Shown in pieces: positions 8,415 through 16,325 of a stretch of 39,568 nucleotides of DNA; position 1 is the first letter of the stretch; each line of letters begins with the position of its first letter. The stretch spans positions 68,039 through 107,606 of the forward strand of contig JAHDVP010000017.1 in assembly GCA_023384575.1 (NCBI GenBank), written 5' to 3'. Under the pieces are notes generated by a model. It saw only the letters and a program-made list of their open reading frames with translations, did no database searches and was not told the DNA's origin. The translations under genes and the position numbers were made by a program. The stretch is from Acidobacteriota bacterium (GTDB lineage: Bacteria > Acidobacteriota > Vicinamibacteria > Vicinamibacterales > JAFNAJ01).

Positions 8415-8789
8415 ATGCCTGCACGCGACAGCTTCGAGCTCTACGACCTGAGGGTCGAGGTCATCGCCTCCGACCGGCCCATGGTGTGCAATCACAAGAT
8501 CGGCGACTGGTTCGAGCTGTCGGGCGAGAACCTGTCGTTCCCGCCCGGCCAGACGTTCCCGCTCTACCCGCTGGCGGCCCTGCTGCCGCTGCTGCCTGCC
8601 AAGCAGCGGCCGACGGCGGCCACCGACTGGATGACGACCGACACCGACGTCGCCTGTCCCGACCCGCACTGCGGCGGGCGGTTCCGCATCACACGCCTCG
8701 GCAGGCGCCGCTTTCGTCACGGCGAGACGACCCGCGTACCTCTCCCGAGACGGGCGGTGCGGCGCACCCGCCGGGAGACACCGCGATGA
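8415..8789 (+). CDS. TIGR04076-like small protein of unknown function
   Basis: 124 residues. The ATG at 8415 follows a perfect AGGAGG (8405-8410) at 4 bases spacing. Visible features: YDLRVEVIA near the N-terminus, a GDWFELSGENLSFPPGQ turn, a conserved-looking helix LYPLAALLPLLPAKQR at 51-66 and a Cys/His pair in CPDPHCGGRF (about 85-94) that might bind metal. The pattern matches my memory of the TIGR04076 family, whose function is not established; this is recognition by eye only. There is no signal peptide or membrane helix, so it is cytoplasmic. Its stop overlaps the start of the aldo/keto reductase in an ATGA (8786-8789), so the two are translationally coupled and probably act together. 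The C-terminus is Arg-rich (RRAVRRTRRETPR). Confidence 0.75.
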   Translation: MPARDSFELYDLRVEVIASDRPMVCNHKIGDWFELSGENLSFPPGQTFPLYPLAALLPLLPAKQRPTAATDWMTTDTDVACPDPHCGGRFRITRLGRRRFRHGETTRVPLPRRAVRRTRRETPR

Positions 8790-9850
8790 TCGAGTCGCCT
8801 GCCGTCCCTCGTGTCGAACTCGCGCCCGGCTATACCATCTCCCGCCTCATCAAGGGCGGGTGGCAGCTGGCCGGCGGGCACGGCGCCGTCGAGCGCGAGG
8901 CCGCGCTCGACGACATGTTCCGTTTCGTCGACACAGGCATCACGACGTTCGACAGCGCCGACATCTACACGGGCGTCGAATCGCTCATCGGAGAGTTCCT
9001 GCGCCGGCTCCGCGCCCGAGACGGCGCGCGTGCCGAGGGACGGGTGCAGGTGCACACGAAATACGTCCCCGACCGGACGACGCTGGCGCGTCTGACGCGG
9101 CGCGACGTCGAAGACGCCATCGACCGATCGCTGTCGCGCCTGGGCGTCGACACCCTCGACCTCGTGCAGTTCCACTGGTGGGATCTCGACGTGCCCGGGT
9201 GGGTCGAAACGGCGCAGTGGCTCGACGGCGTGCGGCGGACGGGCAAGGTCCGTCACGTCGGCCTGACCAACTTCGACGTGCCACGCGTCGAGACCATCGT
9301 CGGCGCGGGCGTGCAGGTCGTATCGCACCAGGTGCAGTACTCCGTGCTCGACAGGCGGCCGGAGCGCGGGGTGGCGGCGGCCTGCGAGGCGCGCGGCGTG
9401 TCGCTGCTGACCTACGGGGCGCTCGCCGGCGGATTCCTCTCGGAACGCTGGCTTGGGCACGCGGATCCGGTACCGCCTCTCGAGAACCGGTCGCTCGTGA
9501 AGTACCGCCTGATCGTCGACGAGTTCGGCGGGTGGGAGGCGCTCCAGCGGGTGCTGCTCGCGCTCGACACGGTGGCGCGGCGCCACGGGTGCGCGATGGG
9601 CACCGTGGCGTTGCGCTGGGTGCTGGAGAGGCGGGCGGTCGCCGCCGCGATCGTGGGAGCCCGGCACGCCGGGCATCTCGACGCGACATGCCGCGCCGCG
9701 TGGCTGCCACTCGATGCCGCCGATCTCGCCGAGATCGACGACGCGGCTGCCGGCGCGCCAGGGCCCGCCGGCGACGTCTACGCCCTCGAACGCGAGAAGG
9801 GCGGGCGACACGCGGCCATCATGCGCTACGATCTCAACGCGCGCCAGTGA
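8786..9850 (+). CDS. Aldo/keto reductase
   Basis: 354 residues, starting in the ATGA overlap with the preceding gene; GGGAGA sits just upstream. The AKR (beta/alpha)8 fold signatures and the whole catalytic tetrad are present: Asp56 and Tyr61 (FDSADIYTG), Lys92 (VHTKYVPD) and His130 (LVQFHWW). HVGLTNFDVPR near 250 in the gene and the SHQVQYSVLDRRPE strand also fit. The enzyme would reduce a carbonyl using NAD(P)H in the cytoplasm; the substrate cannot be told from sequence. Coupling to the TIGR04076-like protein is the best clue to its role. Its last 17 bases overlap, tail to tail, the end of the minus-strand cytochrome subunit gene. Confidence 0.9.
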   Translation: MIESPAVPRVELAPGYTISRLIKGGWQLAGGHGAVEREAALDDMFRFVDTGITTFDSADIYTGVESLIGEFLRRLRARDGARAEGRVQVHTKYVPDRTTLARLTRRDVEDAIDRSLSRLGVDTLDLVQFHWWDLDVPGWVETAQWLDGVRRTGKVRHVGLTNFDVPRVETIVGAGVQVVSHQVQYSVLDRRPERGVAAACEARGVSLLTYGALAGGFLSERWLGHADPVPPLENRSLVKYRLIVDEFGGWEALQRVLLALDTVARRHGCAMGTVALRWVLERRAVAAAIVGARHAGHLDATCRAAWLPLDAADLAEIDDAAAGAPGPAGDVYALEREKGGRHAAIMRYDLNARQ

Positions 9851-10970
9851 GGCCGTCCGCGCGGCCTCGCTCGACCACGATCCGCTGCAGCATCCATCCG
9901 ATCGACGCGAACGCGACGACGAGCAGCACGAGGAAGAGCGCAATCGGGCCCCACTGCGGCTCGACCCACTCCACGGGCCGGAAGCCCAGGGCGGTCAGCA
10001 CTCCCCAACGCGCCTGATCGCGCGTGAGCGCCATGAACACCAGCGTCACGCCCATCAGCCCGAGACCCGTCCACACGAGGCTGGAGGGATCCTCTGCGCG
10101 CGCGGCGAGCCACGACGTCGTGAGCACCCCCAGACCGGCGAGCGTGCCGATGGCCAGCACGAACGTCGACGCCGCGTCGCGCCCCATGAAGCCAACCAGC
10201 GTGTCGGTGGGCAGCAGGGCCAGCCACCAGAAGCCGGTCAGGATGTTCAGGCTCGTCGCTGCCGCGCACCACAGGCTGCCGTGCCGCATCGCCCAGGCGG
10301 CGAACGCCGGGTCGCCGCGGCGCCTGGCGAGGCCGAGCGCGGCCACCCCGAGCCCCGCCACGGCGACGGCGCCGAGGACCATGTGCAGCCACCGCGGGAC
10401 GAGCGTGGGGTCGCCGGCGTTCAGATGCCACCCCTGCCCGCTGGCCAGGTACTTCTCACCGAACACGTCCGGCCTGATCATCAGGCTCATGTTGTTCGAG
10501 TAGATGAACGAGATCGCGACGAGGAGCAGGAGCACGAACCAGGCGAGGGCCACGGCCCCACGGCCGAGGCGTTCGCCCCGGAAGCTGAGCACGTACGCGC
10601 CGTAGTATGCGGCAATCAGGATCGGCACGACCGCAAGCCACCACCAGGCCATCAGAATCGACGAGGTGAAGAAGACCCGCCCGTACAGGACCTGCAGGAA
10701 GAGCAGCGGGGCCACGCCGAAGTTCACCGCCGCCGCGATGCCAACGGGCGTGGCCTTCGTGATGAGCGCGGCGAGTTCGCCCGCGTGCGCATGGCCCCGC
10801 CGCGCGCGCCAGCGGGAGACGACGTTGAGCAGGGCCCCACCGAGGACGAGGTTCATCGGCACGAGGTGCAGCACGAACGTCAGCATCAACAGCGTCCACA
10901 GCAGCCACGTCGGTCCGGGCTGGGCCAGTGGTTCCGGTTGCGGAATGCTCGTGAGCCACAGGGGAGTCAT
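9834..10970 (-). CDS. Polytopic partner subunit of bd-superfamily oxidoreductase
   Basis: 378 residues with about 9 hydrophobic helices and no CxxCH. Its ATG overlaps the stop of the large cytochrome gene (ATGA at 10967-10970), so the two products are made together and probably form a membrane complex. N-terminal residues LHLVPMNLVLGGALL place His35 eight residues before an LGG, as His22 lies eight before GGG in the large subunit. A later segment (about 105-150, QVLYGRVFF...YYGAYVLSF) also parallels the large subunit. I therefore infer a CydA-like paralogue rather than a classical CydB, similar in principle to paired CydA-like proteins in other lineages. It could instead be an unrelated polytopic anchor. 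Its 3' end overlaps the aldo/keto reductase gene by 17 bp in opposite orientation. Confidence 0.6.
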   Translation of the reverse strand: MTPLWLTSIPQPEPLAQPGPTWLLWTLLMLTFVLHLVPMNLVLGGALLNVVSRWRARRGHAHAGELAALITKATPVGIAAAVNFGVAPLLFLQVLYGRVFFTSSILMAWWWLAVVPILIAAYYGAYVLSFRGERLGRGAVALAWFVLLLLVAISFIYSNNMSLMIRPDVFGEKYLASGQGWHLNAGDPTLVPRWLHMVLGAVAVAGLGVAALGLARRRGDPAFAAWAMRHGSLWCAAATSLNILTGFWWLALLPTDTLVGFMGRDAASTFVLAIGTLAGLGVLTTSWLAARAEDPSSLVWTGLGLMGVTLVFMALTRDQARWGVLTALGFRPVEWVEPQWGPIALFLVLLVVAFASIGWMLQRIVVERGRADGLTGAR

Positions 10971-12916
10971 CGGACGGCCTCCGGCGCCGTGCGGCCGACG
11001 GTCTCGGCGAGGTACTCGGCAAGGGCCCGGCGCTCGTCGTCGGAGCCCTCAAACGGCGGCATCATCTCGTTGACCTCGGCGAGCCTCCCGAGCAGGTCGT
11101 ACAACTCGGCAGCCGAGCGCGCCGGGCGGTCGGCGAGCGGCCAGGCTCCATCGGGGCCATGACACATCGCGCAGTGCTCGTCGAAGAGCGTGGCGCCGGG
11201 CTCGGCCGGTTCGGTCACGGCCCCACCGGCGAGGAACTCGGCGAGTCCACGGCGCTCGGCCTCCGACCCCGCGAAGGGCGCCATCATCTCGTTGACCTCG
11301 TCGAGCCGGCCGAGGAGGTCGTGGAGGTCGGCGACCGAGCGTGAGGGGAAGCCTGCGGCGGGCCAGGCGCTGTCGGGGCCATGGCACATCGCGCAGTGTT
11401 CGTCGAAGACCGCCGCGCCGCCCGCGCCAGCCGATGGCCCTCCCATGGCCGCCTCGTCGAGCCCACCGAGGCCGGCCAGATACATGGCGAGCGCGCGCCG
11501 CTCGGTGTCGGTGCCCACAAACGGGGTCATGTGCCGGCCTCGCCATGTCACAAGGCGCAGCCCCGGCGCGTCCCACCCGGTGGCTTGCCCCTCGGCATCG
11601 ACGGGCTGCGCCAACCGCGCCAGCATGCCGTCGAGGGCGGCCACGGTCCGGCCCGTCACGAGCGGGCGGATGGCCTGGTGTCCATCGAACGTGTGGCAGC
11701 TCCAGCACTGCAGCCTGAAGATCTCGCGTCCTTCGGCCATCTGGTGGTCGAAGGCCGACGTCGAGTCCGCCTCCGGCAGCCGCACCCAGTTGGCCGCGAC
11801 GAGCACGCCCGTGCGGTTGACGGCGTCAACGGTGAAGCGGTCGTCGACCGGGATGCCCGCCGCGATCCCGTCTGGTGGCGGCAGCCGCACGGCGTTGACG
11901 AACATGTACTGCCCAATCACCCACGGCTTGCGGATGGCCTCGCGCACCCACTCCGAGCCCCCGAGCAGCACGAAGCCGCCGGCGAGCAGGACCGACGTCG
12001 CAAGACGCCCGTAGCGATCGGGTCGGAGAAAGACGATGACGGCGGTGACGGCGAGGCAGGTGACGGAGGCGAGCACCATCGCGAGCGTCGCGTAGCGCGC
12101 AAGCGGGTACCCCGTGGCGCTGCCCGAGACGATCGCGGTCCAGTAGCCGCCGAGGTCTGCCGTGGCGGCGCCGTAGAGCTCGCGCACCGGCACGCCCGCG
12201 CCCGCCGCTGCCGCGAAGTACCAGCCGAGCGAGAGCGGGATGATCACCACAGCCGGCAGCACCCAGCCGAGGCCGGCGTAGCGGGCAAGGCGGGCCTTGA
12301 GCTCGCGGTCGGCCATCCACGAGGCCGTGAAGAGGGCGTAGAGCCCGGCGATCCCGGCGGCGGCGGCCGTCCGGGCCACGAGCGACGGCCAGTAGGTCGG
12401 GTTGAGGAAGCCGTCCCACACGCTCCGGGTCGTCAGCCAGTCGCCCGGGGTCAGCATGAAGCTCAGGATGCCGTTGATCACGACCAGACTGAGCCAGGCG
12501 TTCCAGAAGTAGAACCACCCGACCCGCATGTGGGTGCGCGGACTGAGCCGGTCCCACCCGTAGTAGTAGACCAGCGCCGCCGCGATCTCCGCGGCGAAGA
12601 ACGTCCACTCGATGGCCCAGGCCCACACGAACACCGTGATCAGCGCGGAGGTGCCCTGCGGGTGGACGAGGCCGATGGTGAACCAGATCCCGACACCGGT
12701 GATCGCGCCGAGCACGAGCGTCAGCAGCACGAAGAAGCGGCTGTGGCGGCGCGCGTAGGCGAGCAGCGCCGCATCGCCGTCCCGCCGCGCCTTTCGCTCG
12801 GTGACGACGAGGAACAGGCCGCCGCCGACGGCGAAGTGGGCGATGAAGACGTGGAGGATGGCGACGCCGGCGATGAGCAGGCCGCCCCCCGGGATATCCC
12901 AGATTGGGTAGTTCAT
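10967..12916 (-). CDS. Cytochrome bd-superfamily subunit I with three C-terminal c-type heme motifs
   Basis: 649 residues. Residues 1-335 form a CydA-like membrane domain. His22 is spaced 18 residues from Glu40, as His19 is from its glutamate in E. coli CydA. Glu110 precedes GWDRLSP (120-126) by the same distance as CydA Glu107, with Glu103 nearby, and IRKPW (328-332) resembles the CydA GRxPW motif. Residues 390-485 are a cytochrome c domain (CWSCH 404-408, candidate distal Met463). Two near-identical cytochrome c domains follow, CAMCH at 508-512 and 582-586, each with NEMM later. I infer a terminal oxidase-like or related respiratory enzyme in the inner membrane, with periplasmic c hemes as electron entry. 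OR-C-type bd relatives with c hemes are known. By my alignment the b558 ligand His186 of CydA is Arg182 here. No strong ribosome site is seen at the ATG (12916). Confidence 0.8.
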   Translation of the reverse strand: MNYPIWDIPGGGLLIAGVAILHVFIAHFAVGGGLFLVVTERKARRDGDAALLAYARRHSRFFVLLTLVLGAITGVGIWFTIGLVHPQGTSALITVFVWAWAIEWTFFAAEIAAALVYYYGWDRLSPRTHMRVGWFYFWNAWLSLVVINGILSFMLTPGDWLTTRSVWDGFLNPTYWPSLVARTAAAAGIAGLYALFTASWMADRELKARLARYAGLGWVLPAVVIIPLSLGWYFAAAAGAGVPVRELYGAATADLGGYWTAIVSGSATGYPLARYATLAMVLASVTCLAVTAVIVFLRPDRYGRLATSVLLAGGFVLLGGSEWVREAIRKPWVIGQYMFVNAVRLPPPDGIAAGIPVDDRFTVDAVNRTGVLVAANWVRLPEADSTSAFDHQMAEGREIFRLQCWSCHTFDGHQAIRPLVTGRTVAALDGMLARLAQPVDAEGQATGWDAPGLRLVTWRGRHMTPFVGTDTERRALAMYLAGLGGLDEAAMGGPSAGAGGAAVFDEHCAMCHGPDSAWPAAGFPSRSVADLHDLLGRLDEVNEMMAPFAGSEAERRGLAEFLAGGAVTEPAEPGATLFDEHCAMCHGPDGAWPLADRPARSAAELYDLLGRLAEVNEMMPPFEGSDDERRALAEYLAETVGRTAPEAVR

Positions 12917-12929
12917 GGCGGGTGTCCGT

Positions 12930-12944
12930 CAGACGGTACGTCTG
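12930..12944. promoter_or_regulatory. Palindrome upstream of the bd-like cytochrome operon
   Basis: CAGACG-GTA-CGTCTG is a perfect 6-bp inverted repeat with a 3-base centre, 13 bases upstream of the cytochrome gene's ATG (minus strand). A -10-like TACCGT (12933-12938, minus) lies inside it. It could be a repressor operator overlapping a promoter, or a small leader hairpin. The rest of the 138-bp gap to the sirtuin gene shows nothing recognisable. Confidence 0.4.
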
Positions 12945-13054
12945 CGCTCACCTCGGTGCAGGGTGCGTACCACTGGCACACGGGCCGGATTGGGGGCTGT
13001 CCGATGGCTCGGAAGGCGGCGCCTCCGGGAACCCGTCAGCGGGCGAGGCGACGG

Positions 13055-13837
13055 TCAGCCCGCGTTCAGGAGCGCGTCGACCTGCGGGAGGACGAGATCT
13101 GCGGCCTCGGCAAGCACCACGTCGACGATGCTCGAGGCCGCGGTCGCCTCGGGGTTGACTTCGACGGTGAGGGCCCCGTGTGCCGCCGCGGTCGGCACGA
13201 GCGCGGCCGCCGGGTAGACGACCGCCGACGTGCCCACCACCAGGAACACGTCGCAGGCTGCCGCGGCGATCGACGCCTCGAGCACGTGCTCGTCAATCAG
13301 CTCACCGAACCACACGACGGCGGGCCGGGCGTCACCGCCGCAGTGGGGGCATGCCGGGGGCAGCCTGGGGAGCGGCACGGTCTCGTCGCGCCAGGGAGAC
13401 CGGCCGCGCGTGCACGGGACGGCGCACCGCAGCTCCCAGATCGATCCGTGGAAGCGGACGGTGTGGCCAGTGCCCGCGAGCTCGTGGAGGCCGTCGACGT
13501 TCTGGGTGACGAGCGTGAAGCCCTGGAGACGGCGGCTCCATCCGGCCAGCACCTCGTGCGCGCGGTTCGGACGGCAGCGGGCGATACGCTGTCGGCGCCA
13601 CTCGTACCACTCCCACACCAGACGCGGATCGCGGGCGAACGCCTCGGGTGTGGCGAGCTGTTCCGGGCGATGCGCCCGCCACAACCCGTCGGGGCCGCGG
13701 AAGGTCGGCACGCCGCTCGCGGCCGAGACGCCGGCGCCCGTGAGCACGGTGACACGGGTGGCCCGGGCGATCGCGTTGGCGACGCGGGCGAGGGCCGCGG
13801 GGGAAACGGTGCCGGTCGACGGCGGCGACGGGTCCAT
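13055..13837 (-). CDS. cobB: Sirtuin NAD-dependent protein deacylase
   Basis: 260 residues from the ATG at 13837. A GTG at 13897 in the same frame would add 20 Arg/Pro-rich residues; I prefer 13837 because a -10-like TATCAT (13845-13850) lies only 7 bases before it. Sirtuin motifs in order: GAGVSAASGVPTFRG (34-48), TQNVDGLH (111-118), catalytic His130 (RFHG) and a zinc site made by Cys138/Cys142 and Cys163/Cys166 (PACPHC). Tyr78 and Arg81 (WYEWRR) match the Tyr-x-x-Arg pair that lets CobB and SIRT5 accept succinyl-lysine, so desuccinylase as well as deacetylase activity is plausible. The enzyme uses NAD+ to remove acyl groups from lysines in the cytoplasm. It follows the response regulator by 63 bp and may have both operon and own transcription. 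Confidence 0.93.
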   Translation of the reverse strand: MDPSPPSTGTVSPAALARVANAIARATRVTVLTGAGVSAASGVPTFRGPDGLWRAHRPEQLATPEAFARDPRLVWEWYEWRRQRIARCRPNRAHEVLAGWSRRLQGFTLVTQNVDGLHELAGTGHTVRFHGSIWELRCAVPCTRGRSPWRDETVPLPRLPPACPHCGGDARPAVVWFGELIDEHVLEASIAAAACDVFLVVGTSAVVYPAAALVPTAAAHGALTVEVNPEATAASSIVDVVLAEAADLVLPQVDALLNAG

Positions 13838-13900
13838 CGGGACGATGATACGGGCGATCCGCGGCGGCACCAAGGTCGGGGTCCGCCGCGTGCGCACAGG

Positions 13901-14554
13901 TCACGAGATGCGGATGACCCCTTCGCGCAACGCGAACTTGATCAGCTCGGTGCGGCTGTGGAGGTTGAGCTTGGTCATCACGTGCTCACGGTGCGACATC
14001 GCGGTCTTCACCGAGATGCCGAGCAGCTCGGCGACCTCCTTGTTGCTGTGGCCCTCGGCGACGAGCTTCAGCACCTGCTTCTCGCGATCGGTGAGCGTGT
14101 CGTACGGGCTCGCGCCCGCGGCGCCCGAGGGTTGGCCGGGCTCGGCGAGCGCCAGCCTGGCCACCTCCGGGTCGAGCACCAGCCCGCCTCGCGCCGCCGC
14201 GCGGATTGACGCCGCCAGCTCGGCGCCCGCCGACTTCTTCAGCAGGTACCCGGCGACGCCGGCCTTGAGGAAGCGCTGGATGTACTCACGATCCTCGTAC
14301 TGCGTCAGCACCAGGATGCGCACGTCGGGCTGCGCCTTGCGGATCTCGAGCGTGGCTTCGAGCCCGCCGAGTCCGGGCATGGCCACGTCCATGACGACGA
14401 TGTCCGGACGCAGCTTCGCGGTGAGCTCGATGGCCTCCCGCCCGTCGCAGGCCTCGCCCACGATCTCGATGTCGTCTGCGAGCGACAGCAGCGCGCGCAG
14501 CCCCTCACGCAGAATGGCGTGGTCGTCGGCGAGCAGCACGCGAATCCTAGCCAT
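13901..14554 (-). CDS. NarL/FixJ-family response regulator
   Basis: 217 residues, ATG at 14554 inside the end of the kinase gene (8-bp overlap), so kinase and regulator are coupled. The receiver domain (4-120) has Asp10, Asp11, phospho-acceptor Asp56 (VVMDVAMPG), Thr84 (LVLTQYED) and Lys106 (YLLKKS). A LuxR-type helix-turn-helix follows at about 148-208 (LTDREKQVLKLVAEGHSNKEVAELLGIS). It should be phosphorylated by the adjacent kinase and control transcription; targets are unknown, the surrounding cytochrome operon being the obvious candidate. It has no AAA+ domain, so it cannot itself activate the sigma-54-like site upstream of the nonaheme gene. Confidence 0.95.
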   Translation of the reverse strand: MARIRVLLADDHAILREGLRALLSLADDIEIVGEACDGREAIELTAKLRPDIVVMDVAMPGLGGLEATLEIRKAQPDVRILVLTQYEDREYIQRFLKAGVAGYLLKKSAGAELAASIRAAARGGLVLDPEVARLALAEPGQPSGAAGASPYDTLTDREKQVLKLVAEGHSNKEVAELLGISVKTAMSHREHVMTKLNLHSRTELIKFALREGVIRIS

Positions 14555-16325
14555 GGCGGTCTCCCTGGGGCAGCGGCACCTCGATCACCACGTGGGCCCC
14601 GCTGCCGGGCGACGAGTTGATCTCCAGACGGCCTCCCACGAGATCCACCCGTTCGCGGATGCCCATCAACCCCCACCCGCGGCCCCCGCCGCGTGCGGGT
14701 GCGACCGTGCCGGGATCGAACCCGACGCCGTCGTCCTCGACCTCGATGCGCAGGCGATCGTCCTCGTCGGTCAACTGCACGAGCACGTGCTCCGCCCGCG
14801 CGTGACGCGCGACGTTGGTCAGCACCTCCTGCACGACGCGGAAGAGCGGCGTCTCGACCTCCTTCGGCAGCTCGTGGCCGATTTCGGCCTCCACCCGTAC
14901 CTCGATGCCCCGCGAGGCGAGCGTGCGCTCGGCGTACCAGGTGATGGCCGGGACGAGGCCGAGGTCGTCGAGCACCGCCGGCCGCAGGTCGTACATCATG
15001 CGCCGGACTTCGTCGAGACTGCGCGAGGCGAGGGCCCGCGCCTCGTCGATGGCGCGGCGGGCCGGCCCGTCGCCGACCGCCGAGAGCGCGACGTCGAGCC
15101 GGACTCCCAGGGCGGCGAGCGTCTGGCACGTCTCGTCGTGCAGCTCCCGGGCGAGGCGCTTGCGCTCGTCCTCCTGCGCGGAGATGACCTTGCGCAGCAG
15201 CGCGAGCCGGGCCTGCTCGCGTTCCTGCAGTTCCTCGTACAACTGTGCCAGCTCGCGGGTGCGATCGGCGACCCGCGCCTCGAGCGCGTCGTTGGCCGCG
15301 GCGATGTCGTCGAGCGACCGCTTGAGGGCGACGCGCATCTGTTCGAAGGCCGCCCCGAGTCGTCCGACCTCATCATCGCCGAGCGGCGGGATGGCGCGCT
15401 CGAGCTCACCCGCCGCGAGGCGATCGGCTTCGCCGGTCAGGACCAGCAACGGCCGCCGGACGCTGCGCGCGGCGCCCCACGCGAAGACCAGCGCCAGCAC
15501 GAGGAGCGCGGGCAGCAGCCAGGCGAGCGTTCGGGGCCGCCAGCCTTCGTCGGCGGCGCTCGCCAGGCTGGGGCGCATCGCGACGACGTGCCAGGGCGCC
15601 ACCGAGAGGCGGACCTCCGCTCCGCTCTCGGCACCGCGGTGCACCAGCACCGTGCCGACCGGCAACCCGTCGGTCGACGTGATGACCCGCTCGTCGAGAT
15701 CGACGAGGTGGAGCGGCGACATCGCCGGCGACACGATTGGCGCGACGAGCCGCCCGAACCGGCGGGTGCCCGGGGCGAGGACGGCGCCAGCGACGCCCCG
15801 GAACGTCCCCGGGCGGCTGCGCAGCGGGACCAGGGCGCAGAGCGTCGTCGGCCGGCCCTCGACGAGACGTAATCCGGTGACCACCGGCCGCCCGGTCGCC
15901 AGCGCCTGCCGGATGGCCCCGGGGTCGCAGTCGTCGGTGTGTCCCGCCGGCGCCGAGGCGACGACCCGGCCCGACGCGTCGGCGAGGAACGCGCCGTCGA
16001 GCACACCCGACCGCAGGTAGAGATCGCGTAGTGGCGCATCGCTCGGCGCGGCGTTCCCGTCGAGCATGTCGACAATCTGCGGGGAGCCCGACAACCCCTG
16101 GAGCTCTCCCATCAGCCCGGAGAGCAGCTCATCGAGGTGGCTCGCCGCGCCCGTGGCCACGGCCAGCCGGCTCTGACGCACCTCGGCTTCGAGGAGCCGG
16201 TACTCGCGGGACGCGACGGCGCCGAGCAGACCGACCGTGGCGACCATGCCGGTCAGCACGAGCGTGATGACCCGTCGCTCGATGCCCCGCCGCCCAGCGG
16301 GCTGTGGCGACGTCCCGGCGCTCAC
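14547..16325 (-). CDS. Membrane sensor histidine kinase, HisKA_3 (NarX/LiaS type)
   Basis: 592 residues. The start is a GTG at 16325 that overlaps the preceding stop in a GTGA; the long open frame further upstream is antisense to other genes and is not used. A membrane helix at about 18-42 and a second near 265-290 flank a ~220-residue extracytoplasmic sensor region with a Cache-like look (unverified). A HAMP segment and a short coiled coil follow. The dimerisation/phospho-acceptor helix has ERKRLARELHDETCQ with His396. The HATPase_c end has the N box (LTNVARHA), DDGVGFDPG and GWGLMGIRERV. It is expected to phosphorylate the downstream response regulator. It sits inside the respiratory operon, so the signal could be redox- or electron-acceptor-related; that is inference. 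Confidence 0.93.
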   Translation of the reverse strand: MSAGTSPQPAGRRGIERRVITLVLTGMVATVGLLGAVASREYRLLEAEVRQSRLAVATGAASHLDELLSGLMGELQGLSGSPQIVDMLDGNAAPSDAPLRDLYLRSGVLDGAFLADASGRVVASAPAGHTDDCDPGAIRQALATGRPVVTGLRLVEGRPTTLCALVPLRSRPGTFRGVAGAVLAPGTRRFGRLVAPIVSPAMSPLHLVDLDERVITSTDGLPVGTVLVHRGAESGAEVRLSVAPWHVVAMRPSLASAADEGWRPRTLAWLLPALLVLALVFAWGAARSVRRPLLVLTGEADRLAAGELERAIPPLGDDEVGRLGAAFEQMRVALKRSLDDIAAANDALEARVADRTRELAQLYEELQEREQARLALLRKVISAQEDERKRLARELHDETCQTLAALGVRLDVALSAVGDGPARRAIDEARALASRSLDEVRRMMYDLRPAVLDDLGLVPAITWYAERTLASRGIEVRVEAEIGHELPKEVETPLFRVVQEVLTNVARHARAEHVLVQLTDEDDRLRIEVEDDGVGFDPGTVAPARGGGRGWGLMGIRERVDLVGGRLEINSSPGSGAHVVIEVPLPQGDRHG

